Assembly: GCF_001971785.1 (NCBI RefSeq)
Contig: NZ_CP019389.1
Coordinates: forward strand, 507,001-571,000
Origin: Seonamhaeicola sp. S2-3
GTDB taxonomy: Bacteria; Bacteroidota; Bacteroidia; Flavobacteriales; Flavobacteriaceae
Length of the DNA stretch: 64,000 nucleotides
Reading direction: 5' to 3'
Shown here piece by piece: positions 22,923 to 33,238 of the stretch (positions are counted from its first letter, which is position 1; every line of letters starts with the position of its first letter). The position numbers and the translations under genes are program-made. Under the pieces are notes generated by a model. It worked only from the letters and a program-made list of their open reading frames with translations. It made no database searches and was not told where the DNA came from.

Positions 22923-23914
22923 TGATAAAGATTAAAGACAAAATTGGCACCCCAAAGTATAAACAAATTATTAATTCAATTGAAGAGTTAATAATTTCAG
23001 GCGAACTTAAAAAGGGAGACCAAATCCCCTCTTTAAATCAGGTAAAGAATGAACACAACCTATCTCGCGATACGGTATTAATGGCTTTTAATCAACTTAA
23101 AAACAGGGGCATTATTCAATCTGTAGTTGGAAAAGGATATTACGTTTCTAGCGAAAACATTAATGTTACGCAGAAGATTTTTTTACTATTTGATGAACTT
23201 AATTCTTTTAAAGAAGATTTATATAATTCGTTTTTAGAAAATCTTGGTAATGATATACAAGTAGATATTTATTTCCATCATTTTAACAGAAATAGTTTTA
23301 GTAAATTAATACAAGAAAACAATGGAGATTATAATTATTATGTTATTATGCCTGCTAATTTAGAACAAGCCTATAATGACATTAAAAATCTCCCCCCCGA
23401 TAAAGTTTACATTTTAGACCAAATTCATGATGATTTGTTAAACTATCCGGCTATATATCAAAATTTTAAAAAAGCACTTTATAATAACCTAAATGACGTT
23501 AAACATCTTATAAAAAAATATAAGCATTTAATTTTAGTTAATACCAATAATAAGCAACCTCAAGGGATGTTAGATGGTTTTACCGAATTTTGCAAAACTT
23601 ATAATTTTAAGTTCTCAATTTTAAATACCTTAAAAGACAAGAAACCAACAACAGGGGATTTATATATAATTCCTGATGACGAAAACCTTTTGAGAATCAT
23701 TAAAAAAATGAAAGAATCTAACCTGTCTCTTGGTAAAGACATTGGGGTAATATCGTACAATGACACCTTATTAAAAGAAATTGTTGAAGGAGGGATTACC
23801 ACTATTTCAACAGATTTTAACGCTATGGGCAAACGTCTTGCAGAAATGATTTTAAATAAAGAAAACGCTCAGATAGAAAACACAATTAATTTAATTATTA
23901 GAAACTCATTATAA
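22922..23914 (+). CDS. GntR-type regulator with LacI-like sugar-binding domain
   Basis: The 330-residue protein has a GntR winged helix at residues 1-77 (YKQIINSIEELIISGELKKGDQIPS, then LSRDTVLMAFNQL and GIIQSVVGKGYYV) fused to a periplasmic-binding-protein-like domain, the AraR-like design common in Bacteroidota. It probably senses galactose and controls the adjacent gal genes and the divergent symporter. galM follows 13 bp later. Confidence 0.8.
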   Translation: MIKIKDKIGTPKYKQIINSIEELIISGELKKGDQIPSLNQVKNEHNLSRDTVLMAFNQLKNRGIIQSVVGKGYYVSSENINVTQKIFLLFDELNSFKEDLYNSFLENLGNDIQVDIYFHHFNRNSFSKLIQENNGDYNYYVIMPANLEQAYNDIKNLPPDKVYILDQIHDDLLNYPAIYQNFKKALYNNLNDVKHLIKKYKHLILVNTNNKQPQGMLDGFTEFCKTYNFKFSILNTLKDKKPTTGDLYIIPDDENLLRIIKKMKESNLSLGKDIGVISYNDTLLKEIVEGGITTISTDFNAMGKRLAEMILNKENAQIENTINLIIRNSL

Positions 23915-23927
23915 AACAAACCTATTA

Positions 23928-24812
23928 ATGTATAATATAAAACAAAATAGAGAACTAAATACTCTTGAAATTGAAAATTCAAATCATCAATTATACGCTA
24001 AAATTTATTTAGATAAAGGAGCTTGCCTTCAAGAGTTAACACTAAACGGTCATGCTATTATAAAAGACTTATCGCCTTTAAGCTATACAAATACTTATGC
24101 ATCATCCATCTTATTTCCTTTTGCTAATAGAATAAAAAACGGTAAGTATATTTTTAACAATAAAACCTATCAATTTGAAATAAACGAACCCAATAATAAC
24201 AATGCTTTACACGGCTTAGTTTTCAATAAAACTTTTGAATTTATCGATAAAAAAGTAACTAATGATGCTGCATCAATTACATTAGCATATAATGAAACAA
24301 ACAAATGTAACGCATTTCCGTTCACCTATAATATTCAGTTAGAATACACTTTTAGTAAAGAAAATTTCAGTTTAAAAGTAACAGTAAAAAATACCGACGA
24401 AAAAGCATTTCCATTTACTTTAGGGTGGCATCCATATTTTCAAAGTAGTAACTTGTTTGAGAGTTCAATTAAGTTTAATAGCTCTAAAAAAATTGTATTA
24501 GATGAGCGATGTATCACCACAGGAATAACAGACACAAACACCTCTCAAGAAATTAAAATAGCTGGTCAACAATTTGATGATTGCTGGATTTTAGATTCTG
24601 ATGAAGTAGTTTTTAAAACTCCAAAATACAATTTAACATTTAATGCTACGGGTGATAATAATTTTCTACAAATATATACACCTCCAAAAGAAAACACCAT
24701 AGCCATAGAACCTACTACAGGAGTTTCTGATAGTTTTAACAATAAAATAGGGTTGCAAGTATTAAAAGCAAGTGACTCTTACAACATAACATGGCATTTA
24801 AAAATAAATTAA
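23928..24812 (+). CDS. galM: Aldose 1-epimerase (galactose mutarotase)
   Basis: The 294-residue beta-sandwich enzyme interconverts alpha and beta anomers of galactose before phosphorylation. The segments NNALHGLVFNK (first catalytic-site His), LGWHPYFQ (second His) and IAIEPTTGVSDSFN (general-base Glu) match the family. It is second in the gal operon and just before galactokinase. It is somewhat shorter than E. coli GalM, as usual for this branch. Confidence 0.85.
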   Translation: MYNIKQNRELNTLEIENSNHQLYAKIYLDKGACLQELTLNGHAIIKDLSPLSYTNTYASSILFPFANRIKNGKYIFNNKTYQFEINEPNNNNALHGLVFNKTFEFIDKKVTNDAASITLAYNETNKCNAFPFTYNIQLEYTFSKENFSLKVTVKNTDEKAFPFTLGWHPYFQSSNLFESSIKFNSSKKIVLDERCITTGITDTNTSQEIKIAGQQFDDCWILDSDEVVFKTPKYNLTFNATGDNNFLQIYTPPKENTIAIEPTTGVSDSFNNKIGLQVLKASDSYNITWHLKIN

Positions 24813-24820
24813 AATCTTCA

Positions 24821-25969
24821 ATGAACACAGCGTTAATAAATGATGTAAAAGAGGCTTATGTTAAAGAATTTAACACAGAGCCCGTTCTAATATTCTCTCC
24901 AGGGAGAATTAATATTATAGGAGAACACACCGATTATAACGAAGGTTTCGTATTTCCAGCAGCAGTAGATAAAGGTATAGCTGCAGCTATTCAAAAAAGT
25001 AATTCTGGAGTTTCAACTGCCTACGCATTAGATATGAATAGTAAGGTTGAATTTAAACTAGACTCCTTAAAACCATTAAAAGAAGGAAGCTGGGAGAATT
25101 ATGTTTTTGGTGTAATTTCAGAAATTCAAAACAGAAATAAAGTTCTTGGTAACTTCAATATTGTCTTTAAAGGCAATATTCCTAGTGGAGCAGGCATGTC
25201 TTCTTCGGCAGCATTAGAAAACAGTGTAGTTTTCGGTCTAAATGAATTATTTAACTTAGGTTTTACCAAAGAAGAAATGATTTTTATTTCGCAAAAAGCA
25301 GAACATAATTACGTTGGTGTAAATTGCGGTATTATGGATCAATACGCCAGCATGTTTGGCATAAAAGACCATGCCTTATTATTAGATTGTAGAACCATAA
25401 AAGCAAAACCATATAAAATTGATTTTAAAAACTATCAATTACTATTAATAAACACAAATGTAAAACACAGCTTATCTGATAGCGCTTATAACGACAGACG
25501 ATCGGCATGTGAACACATTGCCAAACTTTTACATGTAAAGGCTCTGCGTGATGCTACTGAAGACGACCTTGAAACCATTAAAAACGAAGTAACTCCCGCA
25601 AATTACCAAAAAGCACTTTACGTTATTCAAGAAAATGAAAGAGCTAGAAAAGCCTCTAAAGCTATGGAAAATAATGACATTGAGAAACTTGGAGAATTAA
25701 TTTATGGTTCTCACGAAGGGCTTTCAAAGCAGTACAAAGTAAGTTGTGAAGAACTCGATTTTCTTGTTGAAAAAGCCAAAGAAAGCGGTTATGTTATTGG
25801 AGCTAGAATGATGGGAGGTGGTTTTGGTGGCTGCACCATAAATTTAATTGAAAAAGGTAAAGCCGAAATATTTAAAGAAACCGTTTCTAAAGCATATAAA
25901 GAAAAATTTAATAAAGACTGCTCTGTTTATTTTGTAAACCTTTCAGATGGTACACACCTAGTAAAGTAG
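24821..25969 (+). CDS. galK: Galactokinase
   Basis: The GHMP kinase phosphorylates galactose to galactose-1-phosphate. The signature GRINIIGEHTDYN is at residues 28-40, the ATP-binding loop GAGMSSSAALE in the middle, and MMGGGFGGCTI near the end. I chose the ATG at 24821 (382 residues) over the upstream ATG at 24791: the latter lies inside galM, and its extra ten residues are not part of the fold. It sits between galM and galT in the Leloir operon. Confidence 0.92.
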   Translation: MNTALINDVKEAYVKEFNTEPVLIFSPGRINIIGEHTDYNEGFVFPAAVDKGIAAAIQKSNSGVSTAYALDMNSKVEFKLDSLKPLKEGSWENYVFGVISEIQNRNKVLGNFNIVFKGNIPSGAGMSSSAALENSVVFGLNELFNLGFTKEEMIFISQKAEHNYVGVNCGIMDQYASMFGIKDHALLLDCRTIKAKPYKIDFKNYQLLLINTNVKHSLSDSAYNDRRSACEHIAKLLHVKALRDATEDDLETIKNEVTPANYQKALYVIQENERARKASKAMENNDIEKLGELIYGSHEGLSKQYKVSCEELDFLVEKAKESGYVIGARMMGGGFGGCTINLIEKGKAEIFKETVSKAYKEKFNKDCSVYFVNLSDGTHLVK

Positions 25970-25990
25970 TTATTTTATAAATTATAAAAA

Positions 25991-27010
25991 ATGAATTCTA
26001 ATCTTCAAGACTTTTCACATAAACGTTACAACATTTTAACAGGCGAATGGGTTTTAGTTTCACCCCATAGAGCTAAACGTCCATGGCAAGGACAAAATGA
26101 AGAAATCTCTAATAAAAAGAGACCAACTTATGATGAAAACTGTTATTTGTGTGCTGGAAACACAAGAATAAATGGTGAAGTAAACCCTAAATATGAAGAC
26201 GTTTTTATATTCACTAACGATTTTGCAGCACTACAAAAAGATTCCCCAGATTTTTCTGTTGAAGATGGTTTATTGATGGCGCAAAGCGAAAAAGGCATTT
26301 GTAAAGTAATTTGTTTTAGTCCAGACCACTCTAAAAGTTTGGCAGATATGACTCCTAGTGAAATTCAAAAAGTTGTTTTTGCATGGCAAAACCAATACAA
26401 AGAATTAGGTGATAACGACCTAATAAACTACGTACAAATATTTGAAAATAAAGGTGCTGTAATGGGCTGTAGCAACCCACATCCTCACGGACAAATATGG
26501 AGTCAATCATCATTACCTAATGAAGTTGTTAAAAAAAACACACAACAATTAAACTACTATAATAAAAAGAAAAGCAGTTTATTAGGCGATTATTTAGCCC
26601 AGGAATTAGAAAAAAACGAACGCATTATTTTTCAGAATGATTCTTTTGTAGTATTAGTACCCTTTTGGGCTATATGGCCTTTTGAAACTATGATTGTTCC
26701 TAAAAAACATCAGAACAATATATTAGAAATGAACAATGACGACACTTATTTATATGCCGAAGCTATTTCAACAATAACCAAAGCCTACGATAAACTTTTC
26801 AACACGTCATTTCCTTACTCTAGTGGTATTCATCAAGCACCAACCAATGGCAAAAACAATGACCACTGGCATTGGCATATGAGTTTTTATCCACCTTTAT
26901 TACGAAGTGCTACGGTTAAAAAATTTATGGTAGGCTATGAAATGTTTGGAACCCCACAACGAGATATAACTGCAGAACAAGCTGTAAAAACCCTTAAAAC
27001 ACTAATATAA
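25991..27010 (+). CDS. galT: Galactose-1-phosphate uridylyltransferase
   Basis: The 339-residue HIT-superfamily enzyme exchanges UMP between UDP-glucose and galactose-1-phosphate. The active-site motif NPHPHGQIW carries the uridylylated His. The zinc Cys pair is in CYLCAGN, and HWHWHMSFYPP near the C-terminus completes the metal site. It closes the gal operon. The third Leloir enzyme, galE, is not in the window. Confidence 0.92.
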   Translation: MNSNLQDFSHKRYNILTGEWVLVSPHRAKRPWQGQNEEISNKKRPTYDENCYLCAGNTRINGEVNPKYEDVFIFTNDFAALQKDSPDFSVEDGLLMAQSEKGICKVICFSPDHSKSLADMTPSEIQKVVFAWQNQYKELGDNDLINYVQIFENKGAVMGCSNPHPHGQIWSQSSLPNEVVKKNTQQLNYYNKKKSSLLGDYLAQELEKNERIIFQNDSFVVLVPFWAIWPFETMIVPKKHQNNILEMNNDDTYLYAEAISTITKAYDKLFNTSFPYSSGIHQAPTNGKNNDHWHWHMSFYPPLLRSATVKKFMVGYEMFGTPQRDITAEQAVKTLKTLI

Positions 27011-27101
27011 TAGTTATTGCATTCAATTTTTTTAATTGGTGTGATACTAGATTAGAATAAAAGTAAATTCTACTTTTTGACGCATTATTTTATAAAAAAA
27101 C

Positions 27102-27134
27102 AAAAATCCTAACGCATTTCATGTGTTAGGATTT
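27102..27134 (-). terminator. Terminator between galT and the tRNA gene
   Basis: AAATCCTAAC...GTTAGGATTT forms a 10-bp stem with one extra pair. On the minus strand it is followed by TTTGTTTTTTT, so it chiefly ends the tRNA-Arg transcript, while also lying after galT. Confidence 0.65.
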
Positions 27135-27141
27135 ATAACTG

Positions 27142-27215
27142 TGACCCAGGGAGGATTCGAACCCCCAACCCTCAGAGCCGAAATCTGATATTCTATCCAG
27201 TTGAACTACTGGGCC
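27142..27215 (-). tRNA. tRNA-Arg (anticodon TCG)
   Basis: The 74-nt cloverleaf on the minus strand has acceptor stem GGCCCAG with CTGGGTC, anticodon stem TCAGA/TCTGA around the loop TTTCGGC (anticodon TCG, reads CGA), and T-arm loop TTCGAAT. The discriminator base is A. The 3' CCA is not encoded, as is common in this phylum. Confidence 0.9.
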
Positions 27216-27239
27216 TTACTCCTTTACCAAGGAAACTTT

Positions 27240-27689
27240 TTATGATAATTTGGCTTTCACTATGGTAGATATAGTTTTGCCATCTGCTTGTCCTGCTAAT
27301 TCTTTACTAACAATACCCATAACTTTTCCCATATCTTTCATACCCTCAGCGCCTACTTGATCTATGGTAGCTACTACTACTTTTTCTATTTCTTCCTCGG
27401 TTAGCGCTTCTGGTAAAAACTTACTAATAACTTCAGCTTCTGCCAACTCTGGTGCTGCTAAATCTTCTCTTCCTTGTTCTATATAAACAGCAGCACTATC
27501 TTTGCGTTGCTTAACTTGTTTTTGAAGTAATTTAAGCTCTTGTTCTTCTGTTAACTCTTCTCCTGATCCGCTTTCAGTTTTAGCTAATAAAATAGCAGAC
27601 TTTACTGCTCTTAAAGCGGTTAAAGCTGTTTGGTCTTTAGCTTTCATTGCTTCTTTTAAAGCAGACATAACTTCTTGTTGTAAACTCAT
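27240..27689 (-). CDS. GatB/YqeY domain protein
   Basis: The 149-residue helical protein (MSLQQEVMSALKEAMKAKD, then ALTALRAVKSAIL, and MGKVMGIVSKEL near the end) matches the stand-alone YqeY family, related to the tail domain of GatB of the amidotransferase. It is thought to bind tRNA or act in tRNA-dependent amidation, but its role is not settled. It follows ftsZ in the same direction, separated by a strong terminator. Confidence 0.85.
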   Translation of the reverse strand: MSLQQEVMSALKEAMKAKDQTALTALRAVKSAILLAKTESGSGEELTEEQELKLLQKQVKQRKDSAAVYIEQGREDLAAPELAEAEVISKFLPEALTEEEIEKVVVATIDQVGAEGMKDMGKVMGIVSKELAGQADGKTISTIVKAKLS

Positions 27690-27741
27690 CTTAAAAAATT
27701 TAGTATGCGAAGATAAAAAAGAACTACTTCTTTTGAAATTA

Positions 27742-27777
27742 AAAACCCGAAAAGGTGATGGAATCTTTTCGGGTTTT
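27742..27777. terminator. Strong terminator after ftsZ
   Basis: AAAACCCGAAAAG pairs perfectly over 13 bp with CTTTTCGGGTTTT around a 10-nt loop. On the minus strand the stem ends in a T run. It closes the dcw operon before the YqeY gene. Confidence 0.8.
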
Positions 27778-27804
27778 GTAAATAATTTAGTTAGTTAGTC
27801 TAAA

Positions 27805-29781
27805 CTAGTCTACATTATCATGTAAAAAAGAATTATTACTTCTTAATTTAATATCATCGTTATCATCTAAACCAACGCTTGTTCTAGACATATCTGTTTC
27901 TGATGAATGTTTGGTTTCATCTAAAGCTACACCTTGACGTTTGTAGGCTGGGACTTTTTCTATATCATCAATTTTTGCACTATTAAATTTATAGTTAAAG
28001 TCTTTCATTTTACGTCTTCTTTCTGCTGCTCTTTCTTTTAGTAGTTCTGAAATAGGTGTGTTCATTGGGTCTATTTCTTCTTCTACTTCTTCTTCAACAA
28101 CGTTTTCATGAACAATTTTCTTTTCAAAAACTATATCATTATCAACTTCTTCAACAGCATCTGTTGACTTCTTTTTATTCATTGAAGATTCAACCTCCAT
28201 ATGATCATCTAAGGTATAACGAATATCTCCATCTTCATTAGTTTCTGTTACTGTAACAAGTTCTGTATAATCATTAACTTTAATATCTTTTACGTCTTCG
28301 TTTAAATTGAAAGAAACAACATCTTCTTCTTTGGTTTTTTCCTCTTCTGTTTTATTTGGAAGTGGCAAATCAAAGGTTAAAGTTATTTGCTGTTCTTCTT
28401 CAATTGTATCGGCTGCTATTTCAACATCTTTAGTGTCATCTACATCTGCTGACATTTTTGTAACTGGTTTAATTATGAAGTCTTCATCATCATCAACTGC
28501 TTTTACTTCTTTGTAAACCACATCTATATTTTTAATAATTTCTGATGTGGGAATTAAATCTAAACTATGAGTACGAGAAGGTTCTTTTTTTATTGAATTT
28601 TTAGCTTTTGGTTGCTCTTCTTCTTCACTGTCTAAATCTAAAGTATGACGCACAATTGCAGGCTCTTCTTTCTTTTCTAATTCTACAGCTGGAGCAATAA
28701 TTACAGGTTCTTTTTCTTCTGATCCTAAATCTTGATCTTCAGATGTTAGTGAATGAATAACTTTTTTGGTTTCTGTATTAGAAATCTCATCTTGTTGTTC
28801 AATATTAAAACCCGTAGCTATAATAGTTACAGCAATAGATTCTTCTAGGCTTTCATCTTCACCAACCCCCATAATAATATTGGCTCCATGACCGGCTTCA
28901 TCTTGAATATGATCATTAATCTCACCTATTTCGTCTATTGTGATTTCATGAGAACCAGAAACAATAAGCAACAATACGTTTTTGGCACCTGTAATTTTAT
29001 TATCATTTAATAGTGGCGAATCTAAAGCCTTTCTTATGGCGTCTTGGGCACGATTTTGACCTGCTGCCGTTGCAGACCCCATTATAGCAGTACCACTATT
29101 GCTTAATACTGTTTTAGCATCACGTAAATCTATATTTTGTGTATAGTGATGTGTTATAACTTCGGCTATACCACGAGCAGCGGTTGATAGCACTTCGTCT
29201 GCTTTTGAGAATCCTGCTTTAAAACCAAGGTTTCCGTAAACTTCTCTTAGTTTATTGTTATTAATTACAATTAAAGAGTCTACAACATCTCTTATCTTTT
29301 CAATCCCTTTTTGAGATTGTTCTATACGCATTCTACCTTCAAACTGAAATGGCATGGTAACGATACCAACGGTTAAAATGTCTAAATCTTTAGCCATTTT
29401 AGCAATTATTGGTGCAGCTCCTGTACCTGTACCGCCTCCCATTCCGGCAGTAATAAATACCATTTTAGTGTTAGAATCTAACATTCTAGAAATTTCCTCA
29501 AAACTTTCTACTGCGGCTTGCTCTCCTATTTCTGGGTTTGCACCTGCTCCTAATCCTTCAGTTAAATTAACACCTAACTGAATTTTATTAGGAACACCAC
29601 TGTTTTGAAGTGCTTGTGCATCTGTATTACAGATGTAAAAATCTACGCCTTTAATACCCTGTTGAAACATGTGGTTAATGGCATTACTACCACCGCCACC
29701 AACACCAATTACTTTAATGACATTTGACTGGTGCTTAGGTAAATCAAATGCTATACTTTCGAATTCTTTGTCGCTGCTCAT
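27805..29781 (-). CDS. ftsZ: Cell-division GTPase FtsZ with long acidic tail
   Basis: The tubulin-like GTPase forms the Z-ring. GVGGGGSN (26-33) and the signature GGGTGTG (115-121) bind GTP. The core ends near residue 325. A tail of about 330 residues, rich in Glu, Asp and Lys, follows, much longer than in E. coli; long tails are known in Bacteroidota. The last segment, around FNYKFNSAKIDDIEKVPAYKR, is the most motif-like part of the tail. It is last in the dcw operon, after ftsA. Confidence 0.95.
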   Translation of the reverse strand: MSSDKEFESIAFDLPKHQSNVIKVIGVGGGGSNAINHMFQQGIKGVDFYICNTDAQALQNSGVPNKIQLGVNLTEGLGAGANPEIGEQAAVESFEEISRMLDSNTKMVFITAGMGGGTGTGAAPIIAKMAKDLDILTVGIVTMPFQFEGRMRIEQSQKGIEKIRDVVDSLIVINNNKLREVYGNLGFKAGFSKADEVLSTAARGIAEVITHHYTQNIDLRDAKTVLSNSGTAIMGSATAAGQNRAQDAIRKALDSPLLNDNKITGAKNVLLLIVSGSHEITIDEIGEINDHIQDEAGHGANIIMGVGEDESLEESIAVTIIATGFNIEQQDEISNTETKKVIHSLTSEDQDLGSEEKEPVIIAPAVELEKKEEPAIVRHTLDLDSEEEEQPKAKNSIKKEPSRTHSLDLIPTSEIIKNIDVVYKEVKAVDDDEDFIIKPVTKMSADVDDTKDVEIAADTIEEEQQITLTFDLPLPNKTEEEKTKEEDVVSFNLNEDVKDIKVNDYTELVTVTETNEDGDIRYTLDDHMEVESSMNKKKSTDAVEEVDNDIVFEKKIVHENVVEEEVEEEIDPMNTPISELLKERAAERRRKMKDFNYKFNSAKIDDIEKVPAYKRQGVALDETKHSSETDMSRTSVGLDDNDDIKLRSNNSFLHDNVD

Positions 29782-29862
29782 AAATTCTTTTTTTCTGGGG
29801 TTTTGTACTTATCTTTTTTTCAATGAATTATTTTTTTGCCTCTTGGCATCTTTTCTAGTTCT

Positions 29863-31173
29863 CTATTCTGCGTTGTCTAGAAAATCTTTTACTCTTTCTG
29901 TTAATTTATCTAGGAACGATTTGGGTGCTTTTCTAGGTTCTTCTTTTACCTCTTCTTCATTAGCCTCTTCCTCTTCTTCTTGCGCTACTACTTCTTCTTC
30001 AACCTTTTTTCTTTCTTGACGTTTTAAGCCATCTAACACCAAACCAACGGCTGTAGCAAATAACGGACTTGTAACATCATCATCACTATCGCCAGCTAAA
30101 TGCTCGTTAGGATAACCTATTCTAGTATCCATTCCAGTTATGTATTCTACCAATTGCTTTAAGTGTTTTAATTGTGCACCGCCTCCGGTTAGAACAATTC
30201 CTGCTATGAGTTTTTTCTTTTGTTCTTCGTGCCCATAGTTTTTAATTTCTGCATAAACTTGTTCTACAATCTCAACTACACGAGCATGAATAATTTTAGA
30301 AAGATTTTTTAATGTAATTTCTTTAGGTTCTCTTCCTCTTAACCCTGGAATTGACACAATTTCATTGTCTTTATTTTCACCAGGCCATGCAGAACCAAAT
30401 TTTATTTTTAGAAGTTCAGCTTGTTTTTCTATAATAGAGCATCCTTCTTTTATATCTTCAGTAATAACGTTACCTCCAAAAGGTATAACTGCTGTATGAC
30501 GAATAATACCATCTCTAAAAATGGCTAAATCTGTAGTTCCGCCTCCTATATCAATTAAAGCTACTCCTGCTTCTTTTTCTTCTTGACTTAAAACAGCATT
30601 TGCTGATGCCAAAGGTTCTAGAGTAATGCCTTCTAAATTTAATCCGGCACTTTTAACGCATCTGCCTATATTTCGGATAGATGATACTTGCCCAACAACC
30701 ACATGAAAATTAGCTTCTAAACGTCCTCCATACATACCTATAGGTTCTTTTATTTCGGCTTGTCCATCTACTTTGTATTCTTGTGGTAGTACATGAATTA
30801 TTTCTTCTCCAGGCAGCATTACCAATTTATGAACTTGATTGATTAACCTATCAATATCATCATCATCTATAACAGTTTCTGAGTTGGGTCTGGTAATGTA
30901 ATCACTGTGTTGTAAACTACGAATATGTTGCCCTGCAATACCTACTGTTACATCTGCTATCTTCATTTCAGCAGCTACTTCGGCTTCCTGAACCGCTTGT
31001 TGAATAGACTGAATGGTTTGTGTAATATTATTTACCACACCGCGGTGAACGCCTAAACTTTTAGATTTACCAACACCTAAAATCTCAAGTTTGCCGTATT
31101 CATTCTTACGACCTATCATGGCCACAATTTTGGTGGTTCCTATGTCTAATCCTACTGCTAAATTATGTTCCAT
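29863..31173 (-). CDS. ftsA: Cell-division actin-like protein FtsA
   Basis: The 436-residue actin-fold protein carries ATP-site segments GLDIGTTKIVAMIG (8-21), ALIDIGGGTTDLAIF and GIVLTGGGAQLKHL. A Glu-rich linker is followed by an amphipathic C-terminal helix (SFLDKLTERVKDFLD) that tethers the Z-ring to the membrane. It is encoded between ftsQ and ftsZ as in most dcw clusters. Confidence 0.95.
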   Translation of the reverse strand: MEHNLAVGLDIGTTKIVAMIGRKNEYGKLEILGVGKSKSLGVHRGVVNNITQTIQSIQQAVQEAEVAAEMKIADVTVGIAGQHIRSLQHSDYITRPNSETVIDDDDIDRLINQVHKLVMLPGEEIIHVLPQEYKVDGQAEIKEPIGMYGGRLEANFHVVVGQVSSIRNIGRCVKSAGLNLEGITLEPLASANAVLSQEEKEAGVALIDIGGGTTDLAIFRDGIIRHTAVIPFGGNVITEDIKEGCSIIEKQAELLKIKFGSAWPGENKDNEIVSIPGLRGREPKEITLKNLSKIIHARVVEIVEQVYAEIKNYGHEEQKKKLIAGIVLTGGGAQLKHLKQLVEYITGMDTRIGYPNEHLAGDSDDDVTSPLFATAVGLVLDGLKRQERKKVEEEVVAQEEEEEANEEEVKEEPRKAPKSFLDKLTERVKDFLDNAE

Positions 31174-31179
31174 AGTTTT

Positions 31180-31896
31180 TTATTTACTACACACAACTTG
31201 GTTATCAAATTGTAAGTTGACTTTTTTATAATTATTGAGCGTATTTTCTTTTAAACTTTTTTGATAAAATGCTTTTAAATTATTTATTTTTTTATCTAAT
31301 AATTTTACATTTCCTAACTGCACTAAAAACTTACATTGTCTGAGTTTTAAAAAAATTACTTCGTTTTTGTTTTGATGAATTTCTATAACGTGTTTTTTTA
31401 AAAACTCATCATTTTTTATTTTTTTGGCAACCAAATAGACATTTTTTAGATTACTTTTTTTTACGCTACCAGTAACTAATGGTACTCTTGCAGAATAATT
31501 ACTTGACAATGGCATATACGAACCTTCATCATCAATATAATAGGATTCGCTAGTACTTACTCTGGCTACAGGTGTTTTTTGTTCAATTTTGGCATTAAGC
31601 GTGCCATTTACAGACATATACACCTCTGCAGATTTTATTAATGGATTAGATTTTAGGGCATTTTCTAATACATTCAAATCTAAAGTTTCTTTTGACTCAT
31701 TTTTAAAGCCTTCGTAATTTTGTATTAACAATTTACTAACATTTTCACTGGTTATATATGGGTTGTTCTCACCAATAAATTCAATATTTGGCTTAGATAC
31801 TTTTCTTGCGTTATTCTTATACGACGAAAAGGCGTATAAGAATACTATCACACCAAATAAAACAAACATTTTTATGTAGTTCCAATTAACTCGCAA
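31180..31896 (-). CDS. ftsQ: Cell-division protein FtsQ/DivIB
   Basis: The 238-residue bitopic protein has one membrane helix at about residues 9-25 (MFVLFGVIVFLYAFSSY), then a POTRA-like domain (ITSENVSKLL, LENALKSNPLIKSAEVYMSV) and a beta domain. It links FtsL/FtsB with FtsW/FtsI at the septum. It overlaps the end of murC by 11 bp. Sequence is weakly conserved in this family, so the position before ftsA supports the call. Confidence 0.85.
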   Translation of the reverse strand: MRVNWNYIKMFVLFGVIVFLYAFSSYKNNARKVSKPNIEFIGENNPYITSENVSKLLIQNYEGFKNESKETLDLNVLENALKSNPLIKSAEVYMSVNGTLNAKIEQKTPVARVSTSESYYIDDEGSYMPLSSNYSARVPLVTGSVKKSNLKNVYLVAKKIKNDEFLKKHVIEIHQNKNEVIFLKLRQCKFLVQLGNVKLLDKKINNLKAFYQKSLKENTLNNYKKVNLQFDNQVVCSK

Positions 31897-33238
31897 TGCT
31901 TAATCCTTTTTTTATTTTACTCACTTCTTCACCTATATCACCCGCACCAATAGTTAGGATGATTTGAGCGTTACTTTCTTGTATTTTTTCTAATAAATTT
32001 TCTTTACTTATTAATTGCTTTTTTTCTACATCTATTTTATCTAGCAACCAAGCAGAAGTAACACCTTCGATTGGCAATTCTCTAGCTGGGTAAATATCTA
32101 ACAAAATCAACTCATCAAACTGAGATAAACTATCTGCAAACTCATTAGCAAAGTCTTGAGTTCTGCTAAATAAATGAGGTTGAAATACAGCCAATACGCT
32201 TTTATTTGGATACATTTCTCGTACTGCTTGATGTACCGCATTTATCTCTTCTGGATGATGTGCATAATCATCAATAAAAACCAACTCATCAGTTTTAATA
32301 TGATACGTAAATCGCCTTTTAACTCCTTTAAAAGATGCCAAAGCCTTAACGAGCTGCTGGTGAGGGCAACCATACTCTACAGCCATCGCCAAGGCTATTA
32401 ATGCATTCGACAAATTATGTCTACCGGGTAGGTTAAATTGTATATTTTTAAGCACTGTTTTTGGCGTTTTAACATCAAAAACATAAGAGCCACTTTCTAT
32501 TTTTATATTTTGAACGGAATAATCGGAATCATCCTCAATTCCATAAGTAATTCCTGGTATGGGCAATCCGTTTTTCACAAACAGCTTCCCTTCTGGCTTT
32601 AAACGTTTTGTAAACTCAACAAACGATTCTCTTAAAGCCTCTGCTTCACCATAAATATCTAAATGATCTGCATCCATAGAAGTGATACCAGCCATATTTG
32701 GTGATAATGTTAAAAATGATCTATCAAACTCATCGGCTTCAACAACCGCAACTTTGGTTCCTTTTAATATTAAATTAGAGTTATAATTTTCTGTTACTCC
32801 TCCTAAAAATGCCGTTACTTCAACATCACATTCATGTAGTAAATGCCCTAAAATACTTGTTGTGGTAGTTTTTCCGTGTGTGCCTGCTACTGCCAAACAA
32901 AATGTATTTTCTGTAATAAGTCCCAAAACTTCTGATCGTTTTAAAACCTTAAACTTGTTGTTTTTAAAATAAGTTAACTCTTCATGATTTTTTGGTATAG
33001 CAGGTGTGTATACAACCAAAGTATTTTCTTTCGTTAAATATGAGGTTGGTATATTGGCTACTGCATCTTCATAATGAACATCAATTCCTAGATTCATTAA
33101 GGTTTGGGTAATCTCTGTTGACGTTTTATCATAGCCCGCTACTAGTTTTTTATTAGCATTAAAATATCTTGCCAAAGCACTCATACCAATACCACCAATA
33201 CCAATAAAATAGACGTTATGTATATTCTTTAAATTCAT
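31886..33238 (-). CDS. murC: UDP-N-acetylmuramate-L-alanine ligase
   Basis: The 450-residue Mur ligase adds L-Ala to UDP-MurNAc. The N-terminal Rossmann motif [11 protein letters not shown] is near residue 13 and the ATP loop GTHGKTTTT is at 119-127. The middle-domain segment [10 protein letters not shown] and C-terminal [10 protein letters not shown] are as expected. It overlaps murG by ATGA and ftsQ by 11 bp. Confidence 0.95.
   Translation of the reverse strand: MNLKNIHNVYFIGIGGIGMSALARYFNANKKLVAGYDKTSTEITQTLMNLGIDVHYEDAVANIPTSYLTKENTLVVYTPAIPKNHEELTYFKNNKFKVLKRSEVLGLITENTFCLAVAGTHGKTTTTSILGHLLHECDVEVTAFLGGVTENYNSNLILKGTKVAVVEADEFDRSFLTLSPNMAGITSMDADHLDIYGEAEALRESFVEFTKRLKPEGKLFVKNGLPIPGITYGIEDDSDYSVQNIKIESGSYVFDVKTPKTVLKNIQFNLPGRHNLSNALIALAMAVEYGCPHQQLVKALASFKGVKRRFTYHIKTDELVFIDDYAHHPEEINAVHQAVREMYPNKSVLAVFQPHLFSRTQDFANEFADSLSQFDELILLDIYPARELPIEGVTSAWLLDKIDVEKKQLISKENLLEKIQESNAQIILTIGAGDIGEEVSKIKKGLSIAS

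Noticed and set aside
24791..24820. Upstream ATG for galK
   Set aside because: It lies within galM, and the extra residues (AFKNKLKSS) are not part of the galactokinase fold.
30013..30019. ORFs antisense to dcw genes (for example 29669-30019, 42744-43130)
   Set aside because: Shadow frames of conserved genes; no independent promoter or family match seen.
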